Shown here one piece after another: positions 16,935-25,605 of a stretch of 64,000 bases of DNA. A model generated the notes under the pieces. The model searched no databases and had not been told where the DNA came from. It saw only the letters and a program-made list of their open reading frames with translations. A program made the position numbers and the translations under genes. The stretch is from Ensifer oleiphilus. Its GTDB lineage: Bacteria; Pseudomonadota; Alphaproteobacteria; Rhizobiales; Rhizobiaceae. The DNA lies in assembly GCF_013371465.1 (NCBI RefSeq), contig NZ_JABWDU010000003.1:806001-870000 (forward strand). The letters run 5' to 3'. How positions within the stretch are numbered: the stretch's first letter is position 1; every line of letters begins with the position of its first letter.

Positions 16935-18254
16935 ATGATCCGCAGACGACCGATACATTCAGATGCGTCGCCGCTAGCCCGACAGCCAGAAACCAAGCTG
17001 GGAGCGAACCACAAACGGCGCAGAGCGGTCGGTTCCGTCGCACTCGTTGCTGTTGCGGCCCTGCTTGCGGCAGCCTACCCGATGGTTGTCGGCAATCTCT
17101 CCCCAACCACAGGGTCAGCGATGGCGGTCGCCACGGGATCGACCGGTGGCACCTCTGCCCACGATGCCTCCGTGATGAGCGTATCGGTCGTCAATGCTTC
17201 ACCCGGCGCCCTCACGACCACAAGCACTGTGTCCGGGTCGATCGTCGCACGCGAGGACGTGCTGGTGGGGACGGAGAGCGAGGGCGCCGGCATTCTCTCC
17301 ATCCTGGTCGAGGAAGGCGATACGGTCCAAGAGGGCCACATCCTGGCCGTCCTCACGTCCGACCTCGACGAGATCGCGCTCGCGATGAACGACGTCGAGA
17401 TCGAGCGCGCCAACGCTCTGTTGACCCAAAGCGACAGTACGATCGCACTTGCACAAACGAATCTCGATCTCGCCAGCAAGGCACTGGCACGCGCCGACCC
17501 ACTCTCAAAATCCGGAGTAACGTCCCTGGACGTCCTCGAGCAACGCCAGGCCGATGTGCTTGTCGCCGAAGCCAAGCTTGCCACAGCGCAACAGGCAAAG
17601 AGGGTCGCCTTGGCGGAGCGCGCCATCGCGCTGGTCAAGCATCGCGAACTGACTGCCCATCTCGAGCGAACGCGCATACGAGCGCCCGCAGCCGGCATCA
17701 TCGTCGAGCGTTTCGCGCATGTGGGCGACATAGCCACGGGCAAGACGCCGCTGTTTCGCATCGCCAAGGACGGACTTTTCGAGCTCGAGGCGCTGGTTCC
17801 CATGCGCATGATGGATCGGATCCGGCCTGAAACGGCAGCGTCCATCGCGATCCCGGGGATCGAGGCACCCCTCGCGGGCACCGTCCGGCATCTCTCGCCG
17901 CGGATCGAACAGACCACGAGGATGGCGCGTGTCCGCATCGCCCTTCCGCCGACCGTCACGGTGAGGCTCGGCACCTTTGCGCGCGCGGAAATCCGCACGA
18001 CGGAGCAGATGCAGATCGTCCTTCCACTCAGCGCCGTCCAGCCCACGGCCAATGGCAGCCAGGTGCAGCTGGTGGCGAACGGAACCGTCGAAACGCGCGC
18101 TGTCGTCACCGGTCGCACGACCGCCGAGGCTGTCCAGATCGTCTCAGGGATATCGACCGGCGAGCAGGTCATCCTGCGGTCGGGCGGCCTGGTGCGCGCC
18201 GGCATGCGCGTCACGCCCGTTCTTCCCGCCGCCGTCATCGCCTCCAACCTGTGA
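16935..18254 (+). CDS. RND efflux periplasmic adaptor (membrane fusion) protein
   Basis: This 439-residue protein has one N-terminal membrane segment (VGSVALVAVAALLAAAYPMVVG), then a lipoyl/biotinyl-like half (GILSILVEEGDTVQEGHILAVL), an alpha-helical hairpin (about 150-240), the second half (LERTRIRAPAAGIIVERF) and a beta-barrel. This is the HlyD/AcrA adaptor layout. It would link the inner-membrane pump encoded next to an outer-membrane channel; no TolC-like gene is nearby. The ATG at 16935 follows an AGAGGTG site. It overlaps or abuts the permease gene and follows the ALAS gene by 17 bp. Confidence 0.88.
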   Translation: MIRRRPIHSDASPLARQPETKLGANHKRRRAVGSVALVAVAALLAAAYPMVVGNLSPTTGSAMAVATGSTGGTSAHDASVMSVSVVNASPGALTTTSTVSGSIVAREDVLVGTESEGAGILSILVEEGDTVQEGHILAVLTSDLDEIALAMNDVEIERANALLTQSDSTIALAQTNLDLASKALARADPLSKSGVTSLDVLEQRQADVLVAEAKLATAQQAKRVALAERAIALVKHRELTAHLERTRIRAPAAGIIVERFAHVGDIATGKTPLFRIAKDGLFELEALVPMRMMDRIRPETAASIAIPGIEAPLAGTVRHLSPRIEQTTRMARVRIALPPTVTVRLGTFARAEIRTTEQMQIVLPLSAVQPTANGSQVQLVANGTVETRAVVTGRTTAEAVQIVSGISTGEQVILRSGGLVRAGMRVTPVLPAAVIASNL

Positions 18255-18262
18255 GGCATCCG

Positions 18263-21200
18263 ATGGCCATCAACATCTCGAAATGGTCAATCGAGCGTCC
18301 CGCCGTCGGCATTGCGCTGTTTCTCGTGTTGACGGCGATGGGGTGGCTGTCCTTGACCGCGCTGCCGGTCAACCGCTTCCCGGAAATGGAGGTCCCTGTC
18401 GTTACAGTCATGTTGCGCCAGCAGGCGGCATCGCCGAGCGACCTCGAAATTCAGGTGGCGCAAAAGGTTGAAGAGGCCTTCGAGGACATCGAGGGGCTTG
18501 AACGTCTGGATGCCACGCTCGGCGACGGCAGCGTCATTTTGAATGCAGAATTCGCCGCCCACGTTTCGCCTGACGTCGCGCTGGAACGGATACAGGCCAC
18601 GATGACGGCGGTCCGGATCCAGTTGCCGGCCAATCTGGAGGAGCCTTCGATCGCGCTTGCCAACATACGACGTCTGGCAATCGCCACCTATGCTCTGCGC
18701 TCCGACCAGCTGTCACTGCCGGCGATCTCCAGGCGCGTCGATGACCACATCCGCCCCGCCCTGGAGAAAGTACCGGGCGTCGGCAGGATTGTGCGGGTTG
18801 GCGGCAGCGAGCGGGAGATCGGGGTCTGGCTGCAGCAAGATGAAATGATCGCCCGGGGCCTTGCACCGCAGGATGTCAGCCGGGCACTGCGTGCCGTCAG
18901 CGACAACCGGGCCTCCGGTACGATGAAGACCAACGGCTTCGATCAGCCGATCCGCACGGTCTCGGCGCCGATGTCGGTGGAGGATCTCGACACGCTTGCC
19001 GTCAGAACCGGCGCTGGATCCAGCGACCGGCTTTCCGATATTGCCAGGATCGAGGATGCCTGGAGCGAGCCTTCGGGTTTCGCGACGCTCGATGCCGATC
19101 CGATCGTCGCCTTGGCGATCTTTGCCGAAAAGCGGGCGAACGAGGTTGAGACGTTCGAGCAGATAAAATCCGCAGTTCAACGTCTCGACGATACCGAGAC
19201 TGCCGTGCAGTTCACGCTGCTCGACGAGAACGCCAGCTACATTAGCAACAATTTCACCGGAACGATGCGAACCATGGCCGAGGGGGCGCTGTGCACCATC
19301 GCAGTCGTCTTTCTGTTCCTGCGGGATCGTCGCTCGACGCTCATCGCTGCCATCGCTCTGCCGCTGGCGGTGATCCCGACTTTTCTTGCCATGGAAGCGC
19401 TTGGCTTCTCGCTCAATCTCGTCTCCCTGTTGGGTTTGACGCTGGCGATCGGATTGCTGGTCGATGACACCATCGTGGAGATCGAGAACGTCACGCGTCA
19501 CCGCGAGATGGGAAAGACGATCTGGCGCGCGGTGATCGATGCGACGGAGGAGATCGGCGGCTCGGTCATCGCGATCTCGCTGACCGTTGTCGCGGTTTTC
19601 CTGCCGCTGGCGTTTGTCGAGGGCCTACCCGGTCGATACTTCCGGGAATTTGGACTGACCGTCGCCGTCGCGACGCTTCTGTCATTGCTGGTCGCGCGCG
19701 TGATCACGCCCATGCTGGCAGTGGCGTTGTTGACGCCCGGGCCGCCCGGCAAGCCGAGAAAATCCGGAGGCAGCCATGGAATTTATTCGCAACTGCTTCG
19801 ACTGTCGATCGGCCGGAAGACAGTGTCGCTGGGAGGGAAACGCATCCACCTCGACATGACCCTCGTGACTTTGGCGCTCGGTCTGCTTTCCGTCGCGGTG
19901 CCGTTCCTGGCGGTACTGCCGACCTTGCCGCGCGGGTTCATCCCCACAGAGGACGGGACCCGCCTGGCATTCGCAATCGACATGGCCGATGGCGCCAGCG
20001 TCTCGTCGATGATGCAAAAATCCGTCGAGATCGCAGGCTCCCTGAAGAATGACCCGGATGTCCAACACATCTACGCCTACCGCGGCGATCTCAATGTCGG
20101 CTCGCCGAACCCGCAGGCCTTCACCGTTCACTTGATGCTGACGGCGCCGGGCGAACGCAACCGGACCCGCCAACAAGTGGCCGCCGATGTCACCAGGCAA
20201 CTGGCAGCAATTGCGGATATCAGAAGCAGCGAACTGGGTTTGACCGGCAGCCGCCAGTTCTCGCTCACTCTCCTCGGCGATCAGCCCGGACGCCTTGAGC
20301 AGGCAAGCGACAACTTGTCGTCGGCGATGGCTGCGATGCCTGAGTTCCGAACCGTGACGTCTCTTTCCCCCGCCCTTCGCAGCGAGTTGCAGATCACCCC
20401 CGACCGGGACCTCGTTTCGGAACTTGGTATCAGTCTCGACGCGCTATCGGATGCGGTGCGCGTGGCCACTGTCGGAGATATCAGCCACGAGCTGGCCCAC
20501 ATCGATCTGCAGGGCCGTCGGGTTTCGGTGCGGGTACGGGTGGAGGCTGAAGATGACATCGACATTTCGCTGATAGAAGGCATGCCACTGAGAACCGCCG
20601 ATGGCAACGTCGTGCCGTTGGTGGCAGTCGCCGAGGTCGTAGCGGGGTCCGGCCCGTCCGAGATCATACGGCGCGACGGGTTGCGGCGCATCGACATCAC
20701 TGCCGATCTGCAAGGGGCAGTCTCCTCAGGCACCGCCCTGTCGGCGGTGATGACGTGGATTGCAGACAACCCCTTGCCGAAGGGCATCAGCTTGCAGCCC
20801 GCCGGCGAGACCCTGTCGATGCAGGACTTTTTTTCAAGCTTCCATCGCGCAGTCCTGCTTGGGCTTGCCGCCGTGTTCGCGATCCTGCTCGTCCTCTTCG
20901 GCAACCCGTTCCAACCATTGACGATCCTGTTGTCCCTGCCTCTCGCCCTGTCCGGCGGCATCCTGGCGCTCGCTCTCACCGGAAACGGCGTGACGATGCC
21001 GGTGCTGATCGGCGCACTGATGTTGATGGGCATTGTCGCCAAGAATGCGATCCTGATCGTCGATCTCTCGGGTCAGCTGATCAGGCAGGGCCACGCCCCC
21101 CGCGAGGCCGTGGTCACTGCCGCCGAACGGCGGGCACGCCCGGTGATCATGACCACCGCAGCGATGATCGCCGGCATGGTTCCCGTGTCCCTCGGTTTCG

Positions 21201-21382
21201 GCGACGGCGGAGCCTTCCGCGCGCCGATGGCGATCGTCGTGATCGGCGGACTCGTCGCCTCCACTGCCCTTTCGCTGCTTTTCGTGCCGGCATTGTTCCT
21301 GCGCGTTCATGCGCTGCAGATCCTGTGCACGAGGCTTGTCGGCGCCACGCCGCGCACGTCCGCAACGCAACCGCACGGTTGA
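18263..21382 (+). CDS. RND efflux permease (AcrB/MexB-like, HAE1 type)
   Basis: The protein (1039 residues) starts MAINISKWSIERPAVGIALFL, typical for AcrB/MexF relatives, and has two repeats of six membrane segments with large periplasmic loops. The proton-relay residues are recognisable as DD in LAIGLLVDDTIVEIENV and K in GIVAKNAILIVDLSG. It would export drugs, lipids or metabolites using the proton gradient. GAGG at 18253-18256 supports the ATG at 18263; a GTG at 18251 would overlap the adaptor stop. Substrate is unknown. Confidence 0.9.
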   Translation: MAINISKWSIERPAVGIALFLVLTAMGWLSLTALPVNRFPEMEVPVVTVMLRQQAASPSDLEIQVAQKVEEAFEDIEGLERLDATLGDGSVILNAEFAAHVSPDVALERIQATMTAVRIQLPANLEEPSIALANIRRLAIATYALRSDQLSLPAISRRVDDHIRPALEKVPGVGRIVRVGGSEREIGVWLQQDEMIARGLAPQDVSRALRAVSDNRASGTMKTNGFDQPIRTVSAPMSVEDLDTLAVRTGAGSSDRLSDIARIEDAWSEPSGFATLDADPIVALAIFAEKRANEVETFEQIKSAVQRLDDTETAVQFTLLDENASYISNNFTGTMRTMAEGALCTIAVVFLFLRDRRSTLIAAIALPLAVIPTFLAMEALGFSLNLVSLLGLTLAIGLLVDDTIVEIENVTRHREMGKTIWRAVIDATEEIGGSVIAISLTVVAVFLPLAFVEGLPGRYFREFGLTVAVATLLSLLVARVITPMLAVALLTPGPPGKPRKSGGSHGIYSQLLRLSIGRKTVSLGGKRIHLDMTLVTLALGLLSVAVPFLAVLPTLPRGFIPTEDGTRLAFAIDMADGASVSSMMQKSVEIAGSLKNDPDVQHIYAYRGDLNVGSPNPQAFTVHLMLTAPGERNRTRQQVAADVTRQLAAIADIRSSELGLTGSRQFSLTLLGDQPGRLEQASDNLSSAMAAMPEFRTVTSLSPALRSELQITPDRDLVSELGISLDALSDAVRVATVGDISHELAHIDLQGRRVSVRVRVEAEDDIDISLIEGMPLRTADGNVVPLVAVAEVVAGSGPSEIIRRDGLRRIDITADLQGAVSSGTALSAVMTWIADNPLPKGISLQPAGETLSMQDFFSSFHRAVLLGLAAVFAILLVLFGNPFQPLTILLSLPLALSGGILALALTGNGVTMPVLIGALMLMGIVAKNAILIVDLSGQLIRQGHAPREAVVTAAERRARPVIMTTAAMIAGMVPVSLGFGDGGAFRAPMAIVVIGGLVASTALSLLFVPALFLRVHALQILCTRLVGATPRTSATQPHG

Positions 21383-21501
21383 CGTCTCTTCCCTAGCCCT
21401 CCACACGCGCCCTGCAGGCAACCGCGTACATTCCTTCATCCGCTCGGGAACCCGGAAGGCTCAAGGCCGTTAGTTGGGATCGACAAGACGAGGACAAAGA
21501 T

Positions 21502-22206
21502 ATGGGCTTCGATCAACTCGTTCCGGCGCCGGATCTCGCAGCCAAGGGCAAGTCGGCCTTTCCCGGTGAAACGGCGGAATACAGAAAAGCGCGGCAGGCC
21601 CTGCTGCGCGAAGAAATCGAGTTCCGACGGCAAATGACGCGGCTGGTCGAGCTGCGGCGGTCTCTGCCGGAAGGGCCGGTGATCGAAACGGATTATCGCT
21701 TCAAGGATGCCAACGGCAGCGAAATCGGCCTGATCGACCTCTTCGGCGACAGGCAGACGCTCGTCACCTATTTCTGGATGTACGGACCAGAGCGCGCCCT
21801 TCCCTGCCCGATGTGCACGAACTGGCTCGGTGCGGTGAACGGCAACGCCGCCGACATCAAGCAGCGAGTGGCGCTGAAGATCCTCGGCCGCAGCCCGGTC
21901 GAACGCCAACTGGCATTCGCGCAAGAACGAGGCTGGCGAGACCTTGATTTCGTCCAGACCGTCGGCGACGACTATGCCCGTGATCTCGGCCTCATCAATG
22001 CGGACGGAAGCGAAAACCCGGCACTTGGCGTCTTCAAGCGCGACGGTGAGACCGTCAGGCTTTTCTGGTCGAGCGAGATGACGATGGAGATGGCCGACCC
22101 AGGCCAGGACCCGAGGGATGCGCCCGACATCGCGTCGCTCTGGTCGATCCTGGACCTGACGCCTGAAGGCCGTGGCACGGACTGGTATCCCAAGCTCAGC
22201 TACTGA
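21502..22206 (+). CDS. DUF899 family protein (thioredoxin-like fold)
   Basis: This 234-residue protein matches the DUF899 family in its N-terminal FPGETAEYRKARQALLREEIEFRRQ segment and the thioredoxin-like core (DLFGDRQTLVTYFWMYGPE followed by CPMCTNWL, a C-x2-C). The family has a thioredoxin fold but no settled function; a redox role is only suggested by the C-x2-C pair. A GAGGA site lies upstream of the ATG. It stands alone between the RND operon and an AraC/DUF1801 pair. Confidence 0.82.
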   Translation: MGFDQLVPAPDLAAKGKSAFPGETAEYRKARQALLREEIEFRRQMTRLVELRRSLPEGPVIETDYRFKDANGSEIGLIDLFGDRQTLVTYFWMYGPERALPCPMCTNWLGAVNGNAADIKQRVALKILGRSPVERQLAFAQERGWRDLDFVQTVGDDYARDLGLINADGSENPALGVFKRDGETVRLFWSSEMTMEMADPGQDPRDAPDIASLWSILDLTPEGRGTDWYPKLSY

Positions 22207-22293
22207 CGGCCATCATCACGTCGCCAATGGATGTCGTGGACGGGTCGCGGCGCTGGCCGCGCGCCTTCGGAAGACAAATAATGGCGTTAACAT

Positions 22294-22325
22294 CGGCAAG
22301 ATCTTCAAATCCGCAAGATTTGCCG
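22294..22325. repeat. 11-bp inverted repeat upstream of the AraC/GyrI gene
   Basis: CGGCAAGATCTT and AAGATTTGCCG pair over 11 bp with one bulged G and a 9-nt loop. It lies between the DUF899 stop and the AraC-family start, so it could be a 3' hairpin or a regulator site. No T-run follows. Confidence 0.35.
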
Positions 22326-22375
22326 GTGCATCCTGTGCAAACCTCTTCATGGTTTGGAGAGCCGTGGGGACAACG

Positions 22376-23236
22376 ATGCGCAAGGCACTGACGCAGGCGA
22401 GCTACGATGCACGGATGAACAGGGTTATCGACCATGTCTATGCGCATCTGGAAGAGGACATCTCCTTCGACGAACTGGCCGACGTCGCCTGCCTCTCCCC
22501 CTATCACTGGAGCCGGATCTACTCGGCCATGCGCGGCGAGACCATCTCGGCGACCATTCGCAGGCTCCGGCTGCAGCGCGCTGCCGACCGGCTGGCCAAT
22601 TCGGATGTCGATATCGGCACTGTTGCCGATCGCGCCGGATATGTTTCAACCGACACATTCGGGCGCGCGTTCAGGGAGACCTTTGGCACGACGCCCGCCG
22701 CCTATCGGTATAATGGTCCGCATGCCGCCTTCAGGGCGGCCAATGCTTCTGGGGACACAAACCGCTTCCCGGTGAGCGTCGTTACCCTGACTGAGCGACG
22801 GTGTGCGTCGGTCGACCATCGGGGCTCCTACATGGAAATCGACCGAGCGATGGGTCGGCTCTTTGGTGAACTTGCGGCCCGTGCGGCATTGCCGGACCGA
22901 CCGGAGATGATCGGGGTATTCTTCAGCGATCCTGATCTCGGTCCTGAAGATGACTTGCGCTCTCGCGCCAGCATGCCGGTTGCCGGTCCAATCACCTTCG
23001 CCCCGCCAATGACCGAAACGGTCCTGCGCGGAGGCTCCTATGCAAAGCTGAGCTACACCGGTCCCTATGCGACAATGCGCGGTGCCTATCGCTGGTTCCT
23101 CGGCGTATGGCTGCCCGGATCCGGGCATGAGCCCGACGATGCGCCGGTCTTCGAAGCCTATCTCAACGACCCACGCGTCGTGCCTCAGAGCGAATTGCGG
23201 ACCGACATCCATCTACCGCTGAAAAGGACGTCATGA
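22376..23236 (+). CDS. AraC-family regulator with GyrI-like effector domain
   Basis: Two helix-turn-helix motifs fill the N-terminal ~110 residues (ISFDELADVACLSPYHWSRIYSAM and DIGTVADRAGYVSTDTFGRAFRETFGTTPAAYR). A GyrI-like small-molecule binding domain follows (about 125-286; GPYATMRGAYRWFLGVWLPGSG). The layout resembles Rob/SoxS-like multidrug sensors with an N-terminal HTH. The start at 22376 was chosen by the HTH position; ATG at 22349 would add nine residues. It overlaps the DUF1801 gene by four bases. Confidence 0.85.
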   Translation: MRKALTQASYDARMNRVIDHVYAHLEEDISFDELADVACLSPYHWSRIYSAMRGETISATIRRLRLQRAADRLANSDVDIGTVADRAGYVSTDTFGRAFRETFGTTPAAYRYNGPHAAFRAANASGDTNRFPVSVVTLTERRCASVDHRGSYMEIDRAMGRLFGELAARAALPDRPEMIGVFFSDPDLGPEDDLRSRASMPVAGPITFAPPMTETVLRGGSYAKLSYTGPYATMRGAYRWFLGVWLPGSGHEPDDAPVFEAYLNDPRVVPQSELRTDIHLPLKRTS

Positions 23237-23694
23237 CGACCCCAGCAGTTCCATCAGCCGTCGCCGAGGTGCTTGCGCAACACACCGCAGCAGTACGGGC
23301 GCGCCTCCTGCAGGTTCGCGATCTCATCTATATGGTCGCGGCGGAGGCGGAGGGTGTCGGGCCGTTGACGGAAACGCTCAAATGGGGAGAACCGGCCTAC
23401 CTCACGGAAGCAAGCAAAAGCGGAACGACGATCCGGTTGGGTGTAGTCAAATCGGCGCCGGGACAATGCGCGGTTTTCTTCAACTGCAAGACGATGCTTG
23501 TCGAAACTTTCCGCGTTCATTTCGGGAACAACTTTACCTTTGAGGGTAATCGCGCCCTCCTCATCCCGACCACCGGCGATCTGCCGACAGAACCGCTATC
23601 GCTCTGCCTGCGTGCGGCTTTGACCTATCACCGTCGTACGGCTGGGCGCGATGCAACGTCGCGCCCGCCGCCCGTTGCCTCGCTCAGACGATGA
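23233..23694 (+). CDS. DUF1801 domain protein
   Basis: This 153-residue protein belongs to the DUF1801 (YdhG-like) family by its TLKWGEPAYL motif and the FFNCKTMLVETFR segment. The function is not established; the fold is related to iron-chaperone frataxin-like or YdhG proteins. It overlaps the AraC/GyrI regulator by ATGA and is thus co-translated. Its 3' end overlaps the convergent D-aminopeptidase gene by 11 bp. Confidence 0.8.
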   Translation: MTTPAVPSAVAEVLAQHTAAVRARLLQVRDLIYMVAAEAEGVGPLTETLKWGEPAYLTEASKSGTTIRLGVVKSAPGQCAVFFNCKTMLVETFRVHFGNNFTFEGNRALLIPTTGDLPTEPLSLCLRAALTYHRRTAGRDATSRPPPVASLRR

Positions 23695-24481
23695 AGCGGA
23701 TGGCGCGCTGGATTTCGAAGAAATCCTTGGCCTCGAAACGCAGCGTGCGTGCGGCGACATGCTCGACACCAGGATAATGACTACCGCGATAGGCCTCGAT
23801 CGGCGTCGTGTATTCGACGATCAGCTCGAACCGGTCGGCAAGTTTCGGCAGGCAGGCTTTCAGATCCCCCGAAAGCGCTTTCTCCACACCCTCGCGAATG
23901 GCGGCAACCGCGGCCTTCGGCGTCAGCGAACGCGTCGCCGGACCGAAACCCTCGCTGGTGGCAACGGTGCCGATACCCGATGCGATCGCCTTGGCCTCGG
24001 CGCACATGCCGGCATCGCCCGAAAGAAACGCCGAAGGCACGCCGTAGCGCGCGGCGCAAAGGGCGTTCAGCGTGAATTCCGACGCCACTTCGCCATTGAT
24101 CAGAAGCCGCGAGACCGTGCCTGTTAGCGTGTGCGCGAGCGGGTTGGTGTCGGTGCCGGCCTTGTTGTGATAGCCGGTGTAAAGCGCTGCGGAGAAACTC
24201 TTGTCGATGCCGAACATCATCAGGTCAGGATGCCCGCTCCAGCCCCTGACGATGCTGACATAGGCCGGCAGTTTCGACAGGATCAGGTTGCGTGCCGTCG
24301 AATGGGCGTCCTTGACCACAATTTCCTTGGCACCGGCAGCCTTTGCGCCTTCGCAAGCCGCCACAAGCTCGTCGGTCATGTATTCGCGGAACTCCTCGTA
24401 TTCCGCATGGCCCTTCTTGGCCTCGTCCCAAGCGGTGATCCCCGCCGTGCCCTCGATGTCAGCGCTGATGAAAACCTTCAT
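23684..24481 (-). CDS. dppA: M55 family D-aminopeptidase (DppA-like)
   Basis: This 265-residue zinc peptidase has the M55 pattern: D8 and E10 in SADIEG, H60 in VKDAHS, H105 in TGYH and E131, the positions known as metal ligands in Bacillus DppA. DppA forms a decamer and releases D-amino acids from D-Ala-D-Ala and similar peptides. It is the last gene of a run that also encodes a peptide importer and an S12 hydrolase, as in the Bacillus dpp operon. The ATG at 24481 (MKVFISAD) fits the family start; the longer frame adds seven residues. Confidence 0.93.
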   Translation of the reverse strand: MKVFISADIEGTAGITAWDEAKKGHAEYEEFREYMTDELVAACEGAKAAGAKEIVVKDAHSTARNLILSKLPAYVSIVRGWSGHPDLMMFGIDKSFSAALYTGYHNKAGTDTNPLAHTLTGTVSRLLINGEVASEFTLNALCAARYGVPSAFLSGDAGMCAEAKAIASGIGTVATSEGFGPATRSLTPKAAVAAIREGVEKALSGDLKACLPKLADRFELIVEYTTPIEAYRGSHYPGVEHVAARTLRFEAKDFFEIQRAIRFIV

Positions 24482-24498
24482 GATTGTTCTCTCATCTC

Positions 24499-25605
24499 TC
24501 AAATAAGCTCGGCCATCGACTGCAGCAGCCGATCGATCTGAGCCGGGGAATGTTCGGAAAACACCGCGAGCCGCAGGCTCGGCACGTTGGGCGCGTCGGA
24601 ATAGCCGCCCGCCTGCTGCACCCGGACAATGATGTCGTGTTCGGCCAGACGGTCGCGCAGTTGTTCCAGATCGGTTACGCCCTTTACGGTCACGATCGGC
24701 ACCGGCGTTTCGGCGACCTCGAAACCGAGCGCCCTCAGCCCCCCGCGCACATGCCTGATGTTGCGGGTGAGGTTGGCACGCTTTTCCGGCGTCGTTTGCA
24801 GTACCCGCAACGATGCTGCAGCCGCCGCCGCAAGGCCGGGCGGTGCCGGCGAGGCACCGCGCATGATCATCGCGTTGCGGGCGATCTTTTCGGCGAGGGC
24901 GATATCGCCGGGAACGACGCCACCGAGCGCGCCAAAAGCCTTGCTCATGGTGCCGGCAAGATAGTTGCCTTCGCCTTCGAGCCCGGCATGCTGCAACGAA
25001 CCGCGACCGGTTTCGCCGAGAACGCCGACGCCGTGGGAATCGTCGATGCAGAGAAGCGCCCCTTCATAGGGCGCCATCGCCTTGCGATAATCAACAAGCG
25101 GCGCCAGCCTGCCGGAGGACGGAAAAACGCCGTCCGTCAGCACCGCCGGCCGCTCGCCTGCCTTCACATGCAATGATAGCTGCGTTGCGAGGTCATCCGG
25201 GTCGGCGTGGCGAAACTCATGGATCCGCTTACCGAGCGTCGGGATCGCGTCCCGCGTGCTGTAATGCGTGGCGGAATCCATCAGGATGACATCGAAATCG
25301 TCGCGCAGCCCCTGCAGCAATACCATCGGGCTGGTGTAGCCGGAGATCATATAGACGACCTCCTCCGTGCCGAACCAGTCACGCAGCCGCTCCTGCAGGT
25401 CGGCATAGACCTGCATATGGGCGAGCGTTCCCGGCCCCATGCCGTACTGCCGCGTGGCGTCGCAGGCCGCCTCGATCACCTCAGGGTGGCCGTGCAGGCA
25501 GAAGTAGGACGTGCCGCAATAGTAGTCGACCTCGCGCCCGCCGATGAACATGCGGGCGCCCAAGGGTGACTCCATCCTGATCGGAGTGGCCATGGTCCGG
25601 CTCAC
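24499..25605 (-). CDS. alpha-oxoamine synthase family PLP enzyme (BioF/Kbl-like)
   Basis: This 368-residue fold-type I PLP enzyme shows the family motifs DDSHGVGVLGETGRG and the aldimine lysine K222 in AGTMSKAFG. The family includes glycine C-acetyltransferase, 8-amino-7-oxononanoate synthase and ALAS, which join an amino acid to an acyl-CoA with loss of CO2 or run the reverse cleavage. It is somewhat shorter than typical members (385-400). A GTG at 25605 overlaps the upstream stop; ATG at 25593 is the alternative start. Its place between two D-peptidase genes suggests a role in handling amino acids from D-peptides. The exact substrate is unknown. Confidence 0.75.
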   Translation of the reverse strand: MSRTMATPIRMESPLGARMFIGGREVDYYCGTSYFCLHGHPEVIEAACDATRQYGMGPGTLAHMQVYADLQERLRDWFGTEEVVYMISGYTSPMVLLQGLRDDFDVILMDSATHYSTRDAIPTLGKRIHEFRHADPDDLATQLSLHVKAGERPAVLTDGVFPSSGRLAPLVDYRKAMAPYEGALLCIDDSHGVGVLGETGRGSLQHAGLEGEGNYLAGTMSKAFGALGGVVPGDIALAEKIARNAMIMRGASPAPPGLAAAAAASLRVLQTTPEKRANLTRNIRHVRGGLRALGFEVAETPVPIVTVKGVTDLEQLRDRLAEHDIIVRVQQAGGYSDAPNVPSLRLAVFSEHSPAQIDRLLQSMAELI

